DNA of 64,000 nucleotides from Chaetoceros tenuissimus (Eukaryota > Bacillariophyta > Thalassiosirophyceae > Chaetocerotales > Chaetocerotaceae), in the NCBI GenBank assembly GCA_021927905.1, contig BLLK01000020.1, positions 1,240,001 to 1,304,000 of the forward strand, in the 5' to 3' direction. Under the pieces are notes generated by a model that saw nothing but the letters and a program-made list of their open reading frames with translations, had not been told where the DNA came from and did not search any database. Each line of letters starts with the position of its first letter. Position 1 is the first letter of the stretch. Below, one piece after another: positions 49,368 through 60,962 of the stretch. The position numbers and the translations under genes are program-made.

Positions 49368-50606
49368 ATGTCAAAGGAAAATAAAGATCATGGCACGATT
49401 AGAACATGTTGGGGATGCTCAAAAATAGAGGAAGGGGAGGAAGAATTCAAAGCATGTTCCAAATGTATGGAAAACAAATGGGCCCCAGCTCACTTCTGTT
49501 CAAGAGAATGTTTAAAGAAGAACTGGCCTCGACATAAGGAATTTCATGAGAAGCACGAAGCATGTCAAGTGGAAGCAAAATATGGGTTCTTGGCAAAAGA
49601 ATTGAAACTGCCGAAAGAGAAAAAGAAAGACCCGCTCGAAGAACACTTTCGACAAGTGAGAGAGGCAGAAATCATAATGGCGCAGAAGAACATGGAAAAG
49701 GCAGAACGGAAATTTCAAAAAATAATCCAGACTGAGCCAGAATCGCCTTCTCCGTATTTGAACCTTGCACTGATTTCAATGCAAATGGAAAGAGCTGACG
49801 CTGAATGCAAGCGCTATCTTGACCTAGGATTTGAAAAGTATGGGTATGCTTTATTGAATGGCTTCATCGGAAACATGGAAATGACAGAAAAGCAAACATC
49901 TGAAATGACTTACAAATATATTGCACATCTCATTGCTTCCAGGATCGATGAACAGAATATTAAGGCGAAATTTTGGGAAGAGGATTCTCTCTTGAAGCGA
50001 GTCTATCGGTACGCATACAAATGTTATCCGACATCCCATGCTCTAGTGGAAAAGGAGGATAAAGCAATGTTCCAAGAGCATTGGAATTATCTTAGCGATA
50101 TTTATATTCGTATACTAGCTGGCTTAGTTGATTGGGGAAGAGTCGATACGCCGCATGCCATCACAACTGAAAAGGACATTGAAGAAGCTATCGCTGTTGC
50201 AAATATTGCCAAGGAACAAAACAAGGACAATCCTGATCAGGTTTGCAAATATAATATACTGATAGAGAGCTTGATGTGGCAATCCACAACAGAAGAAGAC
50301 TTTCCATTTTACAACGGTTGTTGGGTCGTCATTAGGGATTTAAAGAATGAGAAATGTCAGCATATGAATGAAAAGCTGGGATATGTTCATAAGAAACATT
50401 CTAAACGTGATAGGTATGTAGTGCAAATTGATGGTTTCGGTAAAGCGTGTGTGAAGAAGTATAATCTCTACATTATCCCGTTGAGTGTAAAGGAGCAAGG
50501 ATTGGTTCCACTTCTCGCCGATGTTGAACAATGGAATTATGTGCGACCTAAGGCAGATGCTTGTAATCGGATCCTTTGTAATATGAGTGCTTTTTTACAC
50601 ACGTAG
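49368..50606 (+). CDS. MYND zinc-finger protein with TPR-like region
   Basis: 412 residues in one exon. A MYND finger lies at about 14-57: CWGCSK, CSKC, then AHFCSRECLKKNWPRHKEFH, with the expected Cys/His spacing; these fingers bind Pro-rich partner peptides. Residues about 95-150 (EAEIIMAQKNMEKAERKFQK, then ESPSPYLNLALISMQMERADA) look like a tetratricopeptide pair. The C-terminal 200 residues are not assigned. No SET domain is visible, so it is not a SMYD methyltransferase. Similar MYND-TPR proteins are multiplied in diatoms. Likely a protein-interaction adaptor. Confidence 0.75.
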   Translation: MSKENKDHGTIRTCWGCSKIEEGEEEFKACSKCMENKWAPAHFCSRECLKKNWPRHKEFHEKHEACQVEAKYGFLAKELKLPKEKKKDPLEEHFRQVREAEIIMAQKNMEKAERKFQKIIQTEPESPSPYLNLALISMQMERADAECKRYLDLGFEKYGYALLNGFIGNMEMTEKQTSEMTYKYIAHLIASRIDEQNIKAKFWEEDSLLKRVYRYAYKCYPTSHALVEKEDKAMFQEHWNYLSDIYIRILAGLVDWGRVDTPHAITTEKDIEEAIAVANIAKEQNKDNPDQVCKYNILIESLMWQSTTEEDFPFYNGCWVVIRDLKNEKCQHMNEKLGYVHKKHSKRDRYVVQIDGFGKACVKKYNLYIIPLSVKEQGLVPLLADVEQWNYVRPKADACNRILCNMSAFLHT

Positions 50607-50648
50607 ATGAAAGAGGTACTTTAAAATATTTGGAAATGTAATGTATAC

Positions 50649-51647
50649 TTAAAATTCCTCATTAGATGACAGACTCTCATCATCAGTTTCATCTTTGTCC
50701 ATAACGCTGTCTACTCTTGCTTCCTTCTTTGGAGTCTTATTCAACTGCAAAAAAGAACGAAATCTATTCAGATTCGGCTGTTTGAACAATGTTTCTCGAA
50801 CATTTCTCAATCCACATAGTTCTTTATTCAACTGCTCCACATCATCTTCAGTCAAATCTCCATCATATTCACTCATCCACCAAGCCAATGCTATGGCCGC
50901 GGATCGCCCATGCCCTGCTCTACAATGCACATACACTTTTTCATTCGATGCTTTGAATTCATTTATAAACTCAACTGCTGATTTCATATCTTCAAATGTT
51001 GGTTCAAAGTGGTCAGTAGTCGGTAGATGCAACTGTTCAATGCCAAGTTTTGCATACTGCTTCAGCGGACCTTTGTACTCTTCACACATGTTGATGACAC
51101 CTTTTACGTTTTGCTTGTGCAGATATTTTGGCATGTTTAGAAAAGATAAAGGTGCTCCTCCTAATAAGACAGTATCATCAATTGGTGTGACCCATTTGTT
51201 TATTCTTCTAGATAGAGTGATTGGTAATGTTGGATAGAAGAGCGTTTTGGATACAAAGCCTGATAGATTGCGTGGAAGCATGTGTTGCTGATTGAGAATA
51301 TAAAGTGCGACAACTGTAGTGATGGCTAATTTTGAGAATATAGATGAGATTCCATTGAATGCAATCGCAGAGGTTGTATTTGCAGCATTGAAGTTGAATA
51401 AAGGTGTAGATGGAGAATCTTTCTTGCTTGAAGAGGAAGCCGATATCTTGATGGCTGCTTCAGTCTCTTCTTCATTTTCTTCTTTGTTATTATTCTTCGT
51501 TTGGGAACCAACTATAGATGCTGATGTATCTGATAGCTTGTTCGCAGCACTGAGATCACTCGAGCCTGTCATGATGTGTAGTAAGTTGCGTTGATAGTTA
51601 TTAATTTGTGTGATGTTCAATGTGGTAGTATAGGTTTTCGATTTCAA
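50649..51647 (-). CDS. PTPMT1-like dual-specificity phosphatase
   Basis: 332 residues. The catalytic P-loop VHCRAGHGRSAAIALAWW (about 237-254) is a CX5R signature with the AGHGRS core of PTPMT1, the phosphatidylglycerophosphate phosphatase of cardiolipin/PG synthesis. VTPIDDTVLLGGAPL and GVINMCEEYKG are the family's N-terminal motifs, and TTDHFEP holds the general-acid Asp. A hydrophobic segment (about 100-120) and Ser/Asn-rich leader suggest an organelle-membrane anchor. A second in-frame ATG (MTGSSDL, residue 26) is an alternative start. It converges on the MYND gene with 42 bp between. Confidence 0.82.
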   Translation of the reverse strand: MKSKTYTTTLNITQINNYQRNLLHIMTGSSDLSAANKLSDTSASIVGSQTKNNNKEENEEETEAAIKISASSSSKKDSPSTPLFNFNAANTTSAIAFNGISSIFSKLAITTVVALYILNQQHMLPRNLSGFVSKTLFYPTLPITLSRRINKWVTPIDDTVLLGGAPLSFLNMPKYLHKQNVKGVINMCEEYKGPLKQYAKLGIEQLHLPTTDHFEPTFEDMKSAVEFINEFKASNEKVYVHCRAGHGRSAAIALAWWMSEYDGDLTEDDVEQLNKELCGLRNVRETLFKQPNLNRFRSFLQLNKTPKKEARVDSVMDKDETDDESLSSNEEF

Positions 51648-51854
51648 GGAGAATGAAGAAAAACAATGTCGTCTCTGCTTTTAGGTCTGCATTAATCTGA
51701 CACCACCATTGAAACCGCCATTTAACCATCTGTCATCATCACACACAATTTATCTCCATTCTCATTTTATTTTTGGGGACGTCTAGATGAAACTCTGCCA
51801 CAAGATGGGAAACAGTGATTTTCAAAAATGTTTGTTTATTACACACATAATTAG

Positions 51855-53921
51855 CTACGGAAGAGGAGCTGCTGCAACATCGCCCATAACGTTACCTCCA
51901 TCATCGTCCGTAAATTTAGCTCTACCGTCTAGTATTTTTATTCTCATGGCCCAAACAGCGGCTCTGACAACTTGGTACCAAAAGAAGACAGTCCAGAGAC
52001 TAGTCAAACCAACATTTGAAGCTCCTGATAGTGCAAGTTTCTTGATTCTCAACATAAAATACGGAACTGCAAAGAAATAGACTCCATATGATTTTCCAAG
52101 ATATCCCAAATCACGCTGTCCAAGAAGCAGTCCTTCTCCGGTACAAATAAAGCCGTGTAGAGAAAAGATACCAGCCAGTATTGGTACAACTTTGTTAACT
52201 TGGGCAATGACTGCTGGATCGGATGTAAACAGGTGATTGTAGAATGGAATAGTTCCTACAATTCCCACCAACGATAGTCCAGAGAGAGCAGCAGCTTTCA
52301 TAAAGTTCAAAGTAGTCTTGCGCAAGGCTGCTGATCTAGCTTTGGAAAATTTCTTGGCAAATATTCCAGGAACAAAACTTTGTGCAGTAAGATTGAGAGA
52401 ATCTGCAAAAGGGCATAGACAGTAGAACATGCTCACAATGACTTGTTGAGCTGCCATGGAAAGAGTTCCAAGTGACGATGAAACAACATGACTCATGGCA
52501 ACGTATGCACTAACTCTTCCAACCGATGTTGTAGTAACAGGAATGACATATGGCCAAAACTCCTTCGCATCTTGCTTAGGTGGAAATTTAACCAAATCAC
52601 GTTTACGCATTTCACCTGCAAGAAATCCCCTGGTGGTGAATTCTTCTCCTTTCTTGTCTTCTTTATTGGACCTCTTGAAGAAATTTTTTATTCTCATGTT
52701 TCTAGTTTTGTTTGGCATTGCCTCACTAGAAGTATCTTCTACGTCCGATTCGCCTTCACTCAATTCCCTCAAAGTCTTTTTAAACTCTTTACGCCTTGGT
52801 TTGCCTTCGTCGCTCTTACTAGTCAATTCAAGAATTGCTTGGGTAAGATTCACAGTATCTTCTTTTTCCTTTTTACGATACCTCAACCACTTGAGGAAAA
52901 GTCCAAGTGCAGCATATTGACTAAAAACGGTTGCCCAAGCAGCTCCTGCAGCTCCACCAATCCATGCATTGGTATTTGGTACAAACAACATATCTCCAAA
53001 AAAGTTCACAATAGCAGCTGCTAATAATACATACATGGGCGATTTGATATCTTGCATACCGAGACATGCCGACTGTGCCGATCCAATGATAGTTGCAGCT
53101 GGAAATCCCAGAGCACGTATTCTCACATATTTCAATGCTGCAGAAAAGACTGCAGGATCAATAGTATCATTTCCAATGATTGCTTTCAGTAACAAGGGAG
53201 CACAGAGACTCAAGATAGAACCTAGTCCGAATCCTACAAAACCTGATAATTGAAGTGATTGTATCAAAGTCTTTTTGGTATTTGATTTTGACTCTACAGA
53301 TTTTTCCGTTTCAATCGAAGCTGCGACAAGATTAGTCGTGGCAGTGTACATGAATGCGACGAGGAGAGCTGTATAATCTGTAACAGCAACCGCAGGGTTC
53401 AGTGCTGCCTGCTGTGTTGTTCCACTAAGTAGTCCAACAGACGATGTATCAATCAATGACAATAACGGCGAGCAGAGCCATACCCCAATAGCTGGAATGG
53501 CGAATTTGATAATTTTTGAAAGTGGAGGTGCTTCAATTTCTTCCTCTTTGTCTAATACAGAATTTGTTTCTTCAATCTTTTCCAACTCTTGTAGTTCGTC
53601 AAAGGACAAGTCAATAGCAGCATTTCCGTCAATGATCTGGTTGACTACGAGAGAAGCATCAGGTACTTCCAAATTCTCGACTACCATGTTGTTCTCCATG
53701 CCCATAGCTGCTGGTGATTCATTATTGACTGTTTGTGTAAGTTCACCGATCCCATCAACGTCATCTAATAATTTGCTCTTTCCCAAATCATTTTGAGAAG
53801 TGCTATACCTGCTTGTGGGTATTCTGACTGTTCTGGTTGTAGGTACAGTACGTGATGAAATGCTGGAGAAGGCATTGGTCTGTGCAACCCAACATGTCAA
53901 TGCAATGCTTGTGTATTTCAT
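51855..53921 (-). CDS. MATE-family transporter, plastid-targeted
   Basis: 688 residues. The N-terminus (signal to QTNA, then FSSISSR) is an ASAF-type plastid presequence. From about 130 on there are about 12 hydrophobic segments in two similar halves: IIKFAIPAIGVWLCSPLLSL opens the first, and KEFWPYVIPVTTTSVGRVSA the second. This is the MATE (DinF/NorM) layout of H+- or Na+-coupled export of organic compounds. The loop between the halves (about 345-440) is long and charged. Plastid MATEs of the plant EDS5 type export metabolites from the envelope; the substrate here is unknown. Confidence 0.85.
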   Translation of the reverse strand: MKYTSIALTCWVAQTNAFSSISSRTVPTTRTVRIPTSRYSTSQNDLGKSKLLDDVDGIGELTQTVNNESPAAMGMENNMVVENLEVPDASLVVNQIIDGNAAIDLSFDELQELEKIEETNSVLDKEEEIEAPPLSKIIKFAIPAIGVWLCSPLLSLIDTSSVGLLSGTTQQAALNPAVAVTDYTALLVAFMYTATTNLVAASIETEKSVESKSNTKKTLIQSLQLSGFVGFGLGSILSLCAPLLLKAIIGNDTIDPAVFSAALKYVRIRALGFPAATIIGSAQSACLGMQDIKSPMYVLLAAAIVNFFGDMLFVPNTNAWIGGAAGAAWATVFSQYAALGLFLKWLRYRKKEKEDTVNLTQAILELTSKSDEGKPRRKEFKKTLRELSEGESDVEDTSSEAMPNKTRNMRIKNFFKRSNKEDKKGEEFTTRGFLAGEMRKRDLVKFPPKQDAKEFWPYVIPVTTTSVGRVSAYVAMSHVVSSSLGTLSMAAQQVIVSMFYCLCPFADSLNLTAQSFVPGIFAKKFSKARSAALRKTTLNFMKAAALSGLSLVGIVGTIPFYNHLFTSDPAVIAQVNKVVPILAGIFSLHGFICTGEGLLLGQRDLGYLGKSYGVYFFAVPYFMLRIKKLALSGASNVGLTSLWTVFFWYQVVRAAVWAMRIKILDGRAKFTDDDGGNVMGDVAAAPLP

Positions 53922-54850
53922 TCTATATTGTGATGGGTGATGGATGATCTCCTTTCGCTTTCTACTCTTTAGCTCTCAATGCAAGTCCACTCGGAGAAAT
54001 AAAATGAATGTACTCGTAAATGCTGAGAACAGTGAAAATGAAGTGGAACAAAGACTGAATTCTGATGGCTCATCTCAGTTCAATCATTGTAACAGATGCT
54101 TCGTTTCCCTGTACTTTCATCAGTTCGCATAATTTGGCGCGAAGAAATTTTATTTATTCAAAGTGTTCTTCATTGGCTGAGCGACGGAGTGGGGTGAGAT
54201 GAAAACCCCCTCCTACGACAAAATGAAAATTAACTGAACCGGCCAAATTTTTGGAAAAGTCTCTACCCAACATGGATAATATGAATCCAATCTTGGAAGC
54301 TCGCGATTTGAAAAATGAAAAATAAGCATTTGGAAAATTTGAGGTGTTCTTTCTACCTTTGACAATACCAATTCATGATATTAGGTATAGCTTATAAAGT
54401 GAAATAGATAGATAAAATTAATTACCAATTCGTTGCAGATCTAAGTATGTGTACGGAGCGTTGTTGTCTATCTAATAATTTCTGCTTTCTTCAGTGTATT
54501 TTTTCATTTCCTATAGTAACTATTGAATTGTAATAAGTCTAGATATGAATAGAATAGACTTAAATTAAGGATTCAAGATGGAGTAAACACACATTTCATT
54601 GATAAAGTAAAAATAACAGCTCCACCAAAATAAATAAAAAAAACAAAAAAATAATAGAATTCTTTTTCTAGCCATACATCAAGTTAATTATACACGTAGC
54701 TAGGGAGTTCTAGGGCCAATGAAAAAAAAACACACGGAAGACAAAACCAATGATGTCCTAATTAAACTCTGTGCTATTACAGCGTATTTTTAAACTCTCT
54801 CATTGAGAATATCAAATACAACATTACAAAATAACTAACACACTGTAGAA
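53922..54850. promoter_or_regulatory. Divergent intergenic region with E2F-like site
   Basis: 929 bp between the MATE start (minus) and methyltransferase start (plus). TTTGGCGCGAA at 54133-54143 fits the E2F/DP consensus TTTSSCGC. A long A-rich stretch (about 54620-54660) and an A10 run (54721) follow. A 62-codon frame at 53944 is not supported. Confidence 0.4.
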
Positions 54851-56260
54851 ATGTCTAATGTTGTCGAGAGGTATGTCCCAACTGGAGGATTTGCATTAGT
54901 CAGTGATGCCCCAGGATGGAAATCTGATGATAAGCAGCAAAAATCAGGCCCGACATGCTGGAAATGCAAAGGAGGAAAGGAGATTGTCGATAAGAAAGCT
55001 TCAAGAAAAGAGGCAAAAGAGTCGAAGAAGAAGGCCAAAGTATCAAAGAAGTGTCCAGTTTGTGATGGAAGAGGCTTCTTGAACCCAAAAAAGCAGGAAA
55101 TAGAATCACTCGCTGCAAAACAAGGAATGATCACTCGTAGACGAAGATGTAATCCAGATTGGATAGATCATGAACCAAAGTCTTTTGCTATGAAGGAGTT
55201 AGAAGCTTTGTTGCAAGAAAACTCATCGCTCCTGAAAAAGGGTCAACCTCTGTACTTTCTACAACAAGCTAATTCTTTGAAAACTAAGGACGAAGGTGTA
55301 TCTGTTCCTGAGGAAAAGTTTTTTGAATACCCATGGTTTCCGTGCAATAAAGGAGAGCAATTGTGTAACCTAGTAGGAAGCTGGAGAATACTGCAAAGAG
55401 TAGGCTCTCATAGGTGGACAACTGATGATATTATGACTGCGTATGTGGCATTGCAAGAACTTGACGGATTGGATTGTTTCCAACGGAATGATGTGCGATA
55501 TATCGACCTAGGATGTGGTAATGGTTCCGTTCTACAAATGACTTCATGGGGACTATTGAAAAAACACGCATTAAAAGCTTTTGGTATCGAAGCTAGGTCG
55601 GAGGCTGCTGCTCTTGCAAGAAGGTCTTTGACTTTCAATATTGGAAAGGATGCTGTAGGCGAAACAATTAGTGTCATTCATGGCGATTTTCGAGACTTGG
55701 AGAGACATGAACCATTTGCAAATGAAAAAGGGAACAATATTCAAAGTCAAGTAGAGAATTTTTACAAAGAAAAAGCAAAGAAATTCGATTTAGTGACTGG
55801 AACGCCTCCATATTTTCAAGTTGATTTCAGCGTTAAGGAAGATTATGGAGAGAAGGTCGTAACTAAAGCCGTTATAAATCAAGGTGGTATGCCTTCGAGT
55901 ATCCAAAGTGCACCAGCTCGTTGTGAATTCCGCGGGGGAGTTGAAGAGTATTGTAAAGCCGCTTCACGAGTCTTGTCTGACCAAGGAATATTTGTTGTAT
56001 GTGAAAATTGGCTAAATAATGACCGAGTCTACTCTGGAGCCGAGAACGCTGGTCTAAGAATAAAGACAGTTTATCCAGTGAAGGGTAAATCTAGCAGAAA
56101 AGAAATCCTTTTCGCAGTCTACGTTCTCAAATTCAAAGAAGGCGAAGGAAAAACTGAAGTTAAAAAGCCCATTGAGGTGAGAGATGAAAAGAATAAATGG
56201 ACATCTTCTTATGCTGACATACTTGAAAAGATGGGTATACCTGCAAGACACGAGTTGTAA
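54851..56260 (+). CDS. SAM-dependent N6-adenine-type methyltransferase with CxxC zinc motif
   Basis: 469 residues. Residues about 36-80 carry two CxxC/G pairs (CWKCKGG and CPVCDGRGF), like half of a DnaJ-type zinc motif. The SAM-binding core is VRYIDLGCGNGSVLQM (about 216-231), with acidic end IEARSEAA and the catalytic motif VTGTPPYF (about 316), a variant of NPPY used by enzymes that methylate adenine N6 or glutamine. This arrangement is that of TrmN6-type tRNA(m6A37) or related RNA methyltransferases. Substrate is probably RNA. No targeting peptide evident. Confidence 0.75.
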   Translation: MSNVVERYVPTGGFALVSDAPGWKSDDKQQKSGPTCWKCKGGKEIVDKKASRKEAKESKKKAKVSKKCPVCDGRGFLNPKKQEIESLAAKQGMITRRRRCNPDWIDHEPKSFAMKELEALLQENSSLLKKGQPLYFLQQANSLKTKDEGVSVPEEKFFEYPWFPCNKGEQLCNLVGSWRILQRVGSHRWTTDDIMTAYVALQELDGLDCFQRNDVRYIDLGCGNGSVLQMTSWGLLKKHALKAFGIEARSEAAALARRSLTFNIGKDAVGETISVIHGDFRDLERHEPFANEKGNNIQSQVENFYKEKAKKFDLVTGTPPYFQVDFSVKEDYGEKVVTKAVINQGGMPSSIQSAPARCEFRGGVEEYCKAASRVLSDQGIFVVCENWLNNDRVYSGAENAGLRIKTVYPVKGKSSRKEILFAVYVLKFKEGEGKTEVKKPIEVRDEKNKWTSSYADILEKMGIPARHEL

Positions 56261-56337
56261 AATCAAATAAAAAATTGCGGAAGATTCCAAATAAGTAGCC
56301 TAGTCAATAGAGCATAGAATCCCTTAATCACTAATTA

Positions 56338-59300
56338 TTATACTGCATGATACTTGATATCTAAACGATGCGCCCCAAACGGATACCCATCCTCCCTTGT
56401 TATATCAAATATATAACCATCACTCTGATAAGACACATACATGTGCTTGTTATCTGGTGAAAATGCCAAACCAGTTGTTTCAGAACTCAAGTCCCCGCCA
56501 TCAATGATGCGATAGAAGTCTCCGTTCACATCGCGAGCATGTATTCCGTTATCGCTAGCTGCTTCTTCGCAGAAGTACAGCATATCGTTGTCTGAATCAT
56601 TAGCAAGGATACGTTGGATTTGATCAGGCTGACCAGAGAAGGCACCTAGTATAGAGGGAAAATGTGGATGAGTGTTATTATCATCAATAAAGAAGTTAAA
56701 AGGCATACGCAAGTAATGAACAACTTACCTTGATTGGTCGATTGCCATGTGTATGTTCCTGCATCAAGATCCAAGATGAACAACCTCTTCTGACCCTTTG
56801 TGGTAAAGTACAAGATTCCATCTCGTATGTCAATACCCTCTGCAGATGGATAATGCTGAGATGCATTATTGTCACCGACACTACGAACATCCGTCCAAGA
56901 GAAAGTGCCAGATGTCGGATTGAGAACCAACCAATGATGCACACCGCTAGTACCCTGATCTGTCAATACCTTACTATAGTCACCTGTGCTCTCTGCTGCA
57001 GCTACAATCGCACTGTCTGGAGTATAGCGAACCATTGCACCGAAAGAATCGTCGTGAGTAACATAGAAAGTAGGCGCAAGCCTGTTTCTTGCGTCATATG
57101 CAAAGGATTCATATTCGCCGCCACTGTTTCCAATCACTGTTTGTGCGGATGTTCCAGTGTAAGGATCAACCTCATGCACCTGACCACCACTAGTTTCCTC
57201 ACAGGTTACCCATGTGCCCCAATATGTTTTTCCTAACATAAACAAAATGAGATCAACATGTATGAAAAAAGCTTTCAGTACGAAAAGAGTGTGATTTCGG
57301 GTTAAAACTCACCTCCTCCACAGTTCTGGGTTGTAGTGTCCAAAATCATCTCATAATTTGTAATTTCGCCACTGGAATCAAAATGAATTGCGCCCACACC
57401 ACCATTAGTTTTCTCACTGTTTGACACATAGATCCATCCGCCATCGCTTTTTGGGAAGACAGCAGCTGCATCTGGATCTCCGTGAAAACTGGTACCGAAG
57501 AGAGGGGTATACGATCTCGCAATCAGTCTAGCAGTGAGACCTGCACTCAATTCAAGTCTAATACCATCTATGATCCGTTCCACTAATTCGCCAGGAATGT
57601 ATGTAACATCGCCATTGGTTGGTGCATCATAGCAATAGTTTGTATTTGCAATATCTTGTGAAGATCCCGTGACACAGTTTGGAATCGGCTCACTTCCACT
57701 ACGGTTAAAACACTTCAGACTACCTTCACAATCACTATCCACCAAACATGATCCATAGCACATTGGACAAGGATTAGCTGAAGTACATTCGGCTTCGCGG
57801 ATTCTCAAGGAATCTTCATAGAACTCGTTCGGTGGAGGACCTCCAGGGTTGACACAAATATCTTTTGAATATGCATCATTTGTACCACCTTCACCTGAGC
57901 ATCCGGTGACAGGTTCAAGTCCACTACGTTGTTCACAGATGAGATCTCCCGTACAATCCTCATCTCCGTCGCAATCTCCTTCGCATTCACCACATTGATA
58001 ACCCTCAGTTCCACATTCCCCGATGTAGTTGATAATTTTATCACCTACCGACTGCACCTCAAAGCAGATATCTTCTCCTGAGTGTCTATTTCCATCAAAG
58101 CTGCATCCAGGGACAATTTCCAACCCGTTATTTGAGCTACTACGTTGAGCACACCTCATATCGCCTTGGCAGTCAGAGTCGGAATCACTGTGTGAAAATG
58201 AAACAAAAATTATTGAGAATAATGCAAATTATAATAATAAAATACGAAATGTTGAAAACTCACCAGTCGCCGGTGCAAAGCCCACAATTTGTACAATCAC
58301 CATTTATAACAACGTCAGGGAAACCGGTTGGTGGTGTAGGAGTGACAGGAGCTGGGGTTGGAGCTTTTGTTGGCTTTTGAAAAATAAAATTAGTGACCTG
58401 TACATTGCAGACACAAAACATGCAAATACTTAGTACAAACAATACTCACACTTGCTGTCGGGGCCGGAGTAGGAGGAGTCGGAGTTGGTTGAGGAGCTGG
58501 ATTCTCTGGCTCAATACAAACATCTTTTGCATATATATCTGTCAAACCTCCTTCACCTGAACATCCTGCAACTGCTTCATACCCACTACGCTGCTTACAG
58601 ATTAGGGTACCAGCACAATCTGCATCGGTCTATGGAGATAAAAATATATGGGAGAACTGAGACTTGTCCTTACGAAACGATATCAGAAAACATTTAGCAA
58701 CTACTTACATCACAATCACCTTCACAGTGAGAGCAAAGGTAATTTCCACCTCCACACTCTCCAACATAGTTAATGACGCCATCTGCCACTGTTTGAACTG
58801 AGAAGCAAAAGTCATCTGTGGGATATCTATTATTTCCTGGGAAATCACAACCAATCACATGTTCCAATCCATTGGCATTGCTTCTTTGAGCACAACGCAT
58901 GGATCCTTGACAATCAGAGTCATTATCGCTATGTAAATATAATCATGAATTAGAATTGCGAAATTTTACAAAATGCAAAAGTCATAAAAATAAACACGAG
59001 GGGAAATAAAATCTACCTACCAGTCACCAGTGCATACATCACAGACACCACTTTCAAATTCATCATTACAAGGATTCCCAATAAAATACAATAGAGGTGT
59101 GTCATCGAGAGTTTCGCTGGACAATGTCCATGTTTGAGACAATAGATTGCTCTGTCTGGTAGAGAGTACAATTTCCCTCCCTGCTTCAAGAATATTTCCT
59201 GAAATCGAAAATGCTTTCAATCCATTCTTCTTCAATAACAATGTTTCGTCTAGCTTGTTGTATACAAAATGAACGTACTTATTCGCAAGAGTACAAGCAC

Positions 59301-60414
59301 CTATTCCTAGTTGCGATGTTCCTTTCCATACAATACACTTAGATGAATCGCTACTTGAAACAATGCGTCCTATGCCATCAGATTGCCTAAAAAAGTCGTT
59401 AGAACCTTCTATCCTGTGCATGAAAGAACATCAAGAGGATATGTGAAACATTCACCATAAAAACATACCATTTTTGAAGATTGGAGCCGCTGCACTTTTG
59501 AGCTGTCAATTTTGCAGTTGATGTGAGAGACTCTGCTTCAAGACATATGTCATCTCCATTTAATGTTTGAACTCCATTCTTGATGTTAAAAACAGATGGA
59601 ACTCCATTCACTTCATTCCATACTTGCATTTTCTTTACTTGCTTTCTCTTTTGTACCCGAAGGCCTTTTCCAGCTTCAGCTCTATCCAATCATGATATAG
59701 AGAGGTTAGAAAGTATGATTCAAGGATAATGACATGAATTCTTAACTTGACGATTGGCTTTGGACGAAAACTTACAAATCTTGTGCGACTCCAGCTACCT
59801 GAAAAGAATTTCTTTTCCATCCCATTGTATCTTCGAATGCATCCATGACCCACATGTTCTCTTTATTTTTGCTTCCACAGGCCTTTAGTGAAATAAATTT
59901 GACCTTTTTACCATTGCTCTTCGTAACTACTTCCCGAATCAAGCCTATATCAAAATTGAGAAAGTTATTTAGTCAGAAATGAAGAATCAATCAAAGTGAG
60001 AGATAAATGCTGATGAAATACAAATCTACTAATCGGCACCTTGTACTCACATAGACTTTGGTCTGCAACAAGAATAAGACGACTGTGGATGTCAGTTTTG
60101 AACACTTGTGTAGTTTTATCTTCGTCACAAACTTGAAGAGAGGCACGTGCGCCAGCCTGTGTAGAAGCCATTTGCAAACATAAATCTGAATTGGTGGATG
60201 TCTGTTGAGAATTTTTTATAACAAAATTAGAATTGATTGCTAGATCCCTTGTAGAAACAGTAAGCTTTTCTATGTAAACTTGAGAATCGTTTGGAAAGAC
60301 TAAGGGATCAGGTAGGGTAGTGGTTGTATTGCCATTGCTGTAGCCGATTACAGTGTTCACACTAATGAGAAAGCAATAGATGGCCGATCGAAACCAAGCT
60401 TGAGGGACTTTCAT
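56338..60414 (-). CDS. Secreted cysteine-rich PhoX/DUF839-like protein 1 (10 exons)
   Basis: CDS is complement(join(56338..56645, 56729..57232, 57313..58187, 58264..58373, 58450..58629, 58709..58928, 59021..59413, 59469..59681, 59776..59944, 60051..60414)), 1,111 residues; every join keeps frame. Signal peptide (about 1-25), then about 370 residues with two ricin-like trefoil blocks (CLQMAST, ICLEAES, CIVWKG). Next come Cys-rich modules (GDCD-x-D-x-DC-x-GxLxCxQRSG...GCSGEGG) separated by a Pro/Thr linker. The last 330 residues hold TYWGTWVTCEETSGGQVHEV, the PhoX/DUF839 beta-propeller signature, then SAEGIDIRDGILYFTTKGQ and TTGLAFSPDNKHMYVSYQS. PhoX enzymes are secreted Ca/Fe alkaline phosphatases; phosphatase activity is inferred only. 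Cell-surface or extracellular. Confidence 0.8.
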
Positions 60415-60962
60415 AATCTGTTGTTATTCGTATGCAGATTTACAAACAGACCTTCCTACTTCCATAGGATTATTTATGTATGGTGATCACGAACGAGTAG
60501 ATGTTGTAAATGTAAAGGAAGCATAGGTGAAGGCACATGCAAGATTGCCCTCTCTTCCACAAACAATCAATCGGACACATGAAGGGTCATTGATCAAAAA
60601 GAACTTCGGTTTCAGTCTTGTAAGGAAATACAATTGCCCTGACACTTTTTTGACTCCTGTCAAAATTTGAAACAAGTCTAAAATTTTCCCGGGAAGTGAA
60701 ACAACAATTCTCATTTTTTAGACATAGTTGGTATTGAGAGATTGTATCATTTGAGGATGCTCTTCGTTTCAGCGGTCTATCCCAAGTCATAGAAAACTAC
60801 CAAGTGAAAAACTTCAGACAAAATGTCGAGCAAAATTAATACACACTCGATGACCTATTCCCGAAGCTATGTATATTCCACAAAAAGTTCGAAACGATTT
60901 TTTTTATATTTTCATGTACATTGACTTTCATCAAAATAATTAAATATGACTTCAATTTCTTA
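60415..60962. promoter_or_regulatory. Spacer between the tandem PhoX-like genes
   Basis: 548 bp: promoter side of gene 1 and 3' flank of gene 2. AT-rich; no clear motif. The short frames here show no family features. Confidence 0.35.
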
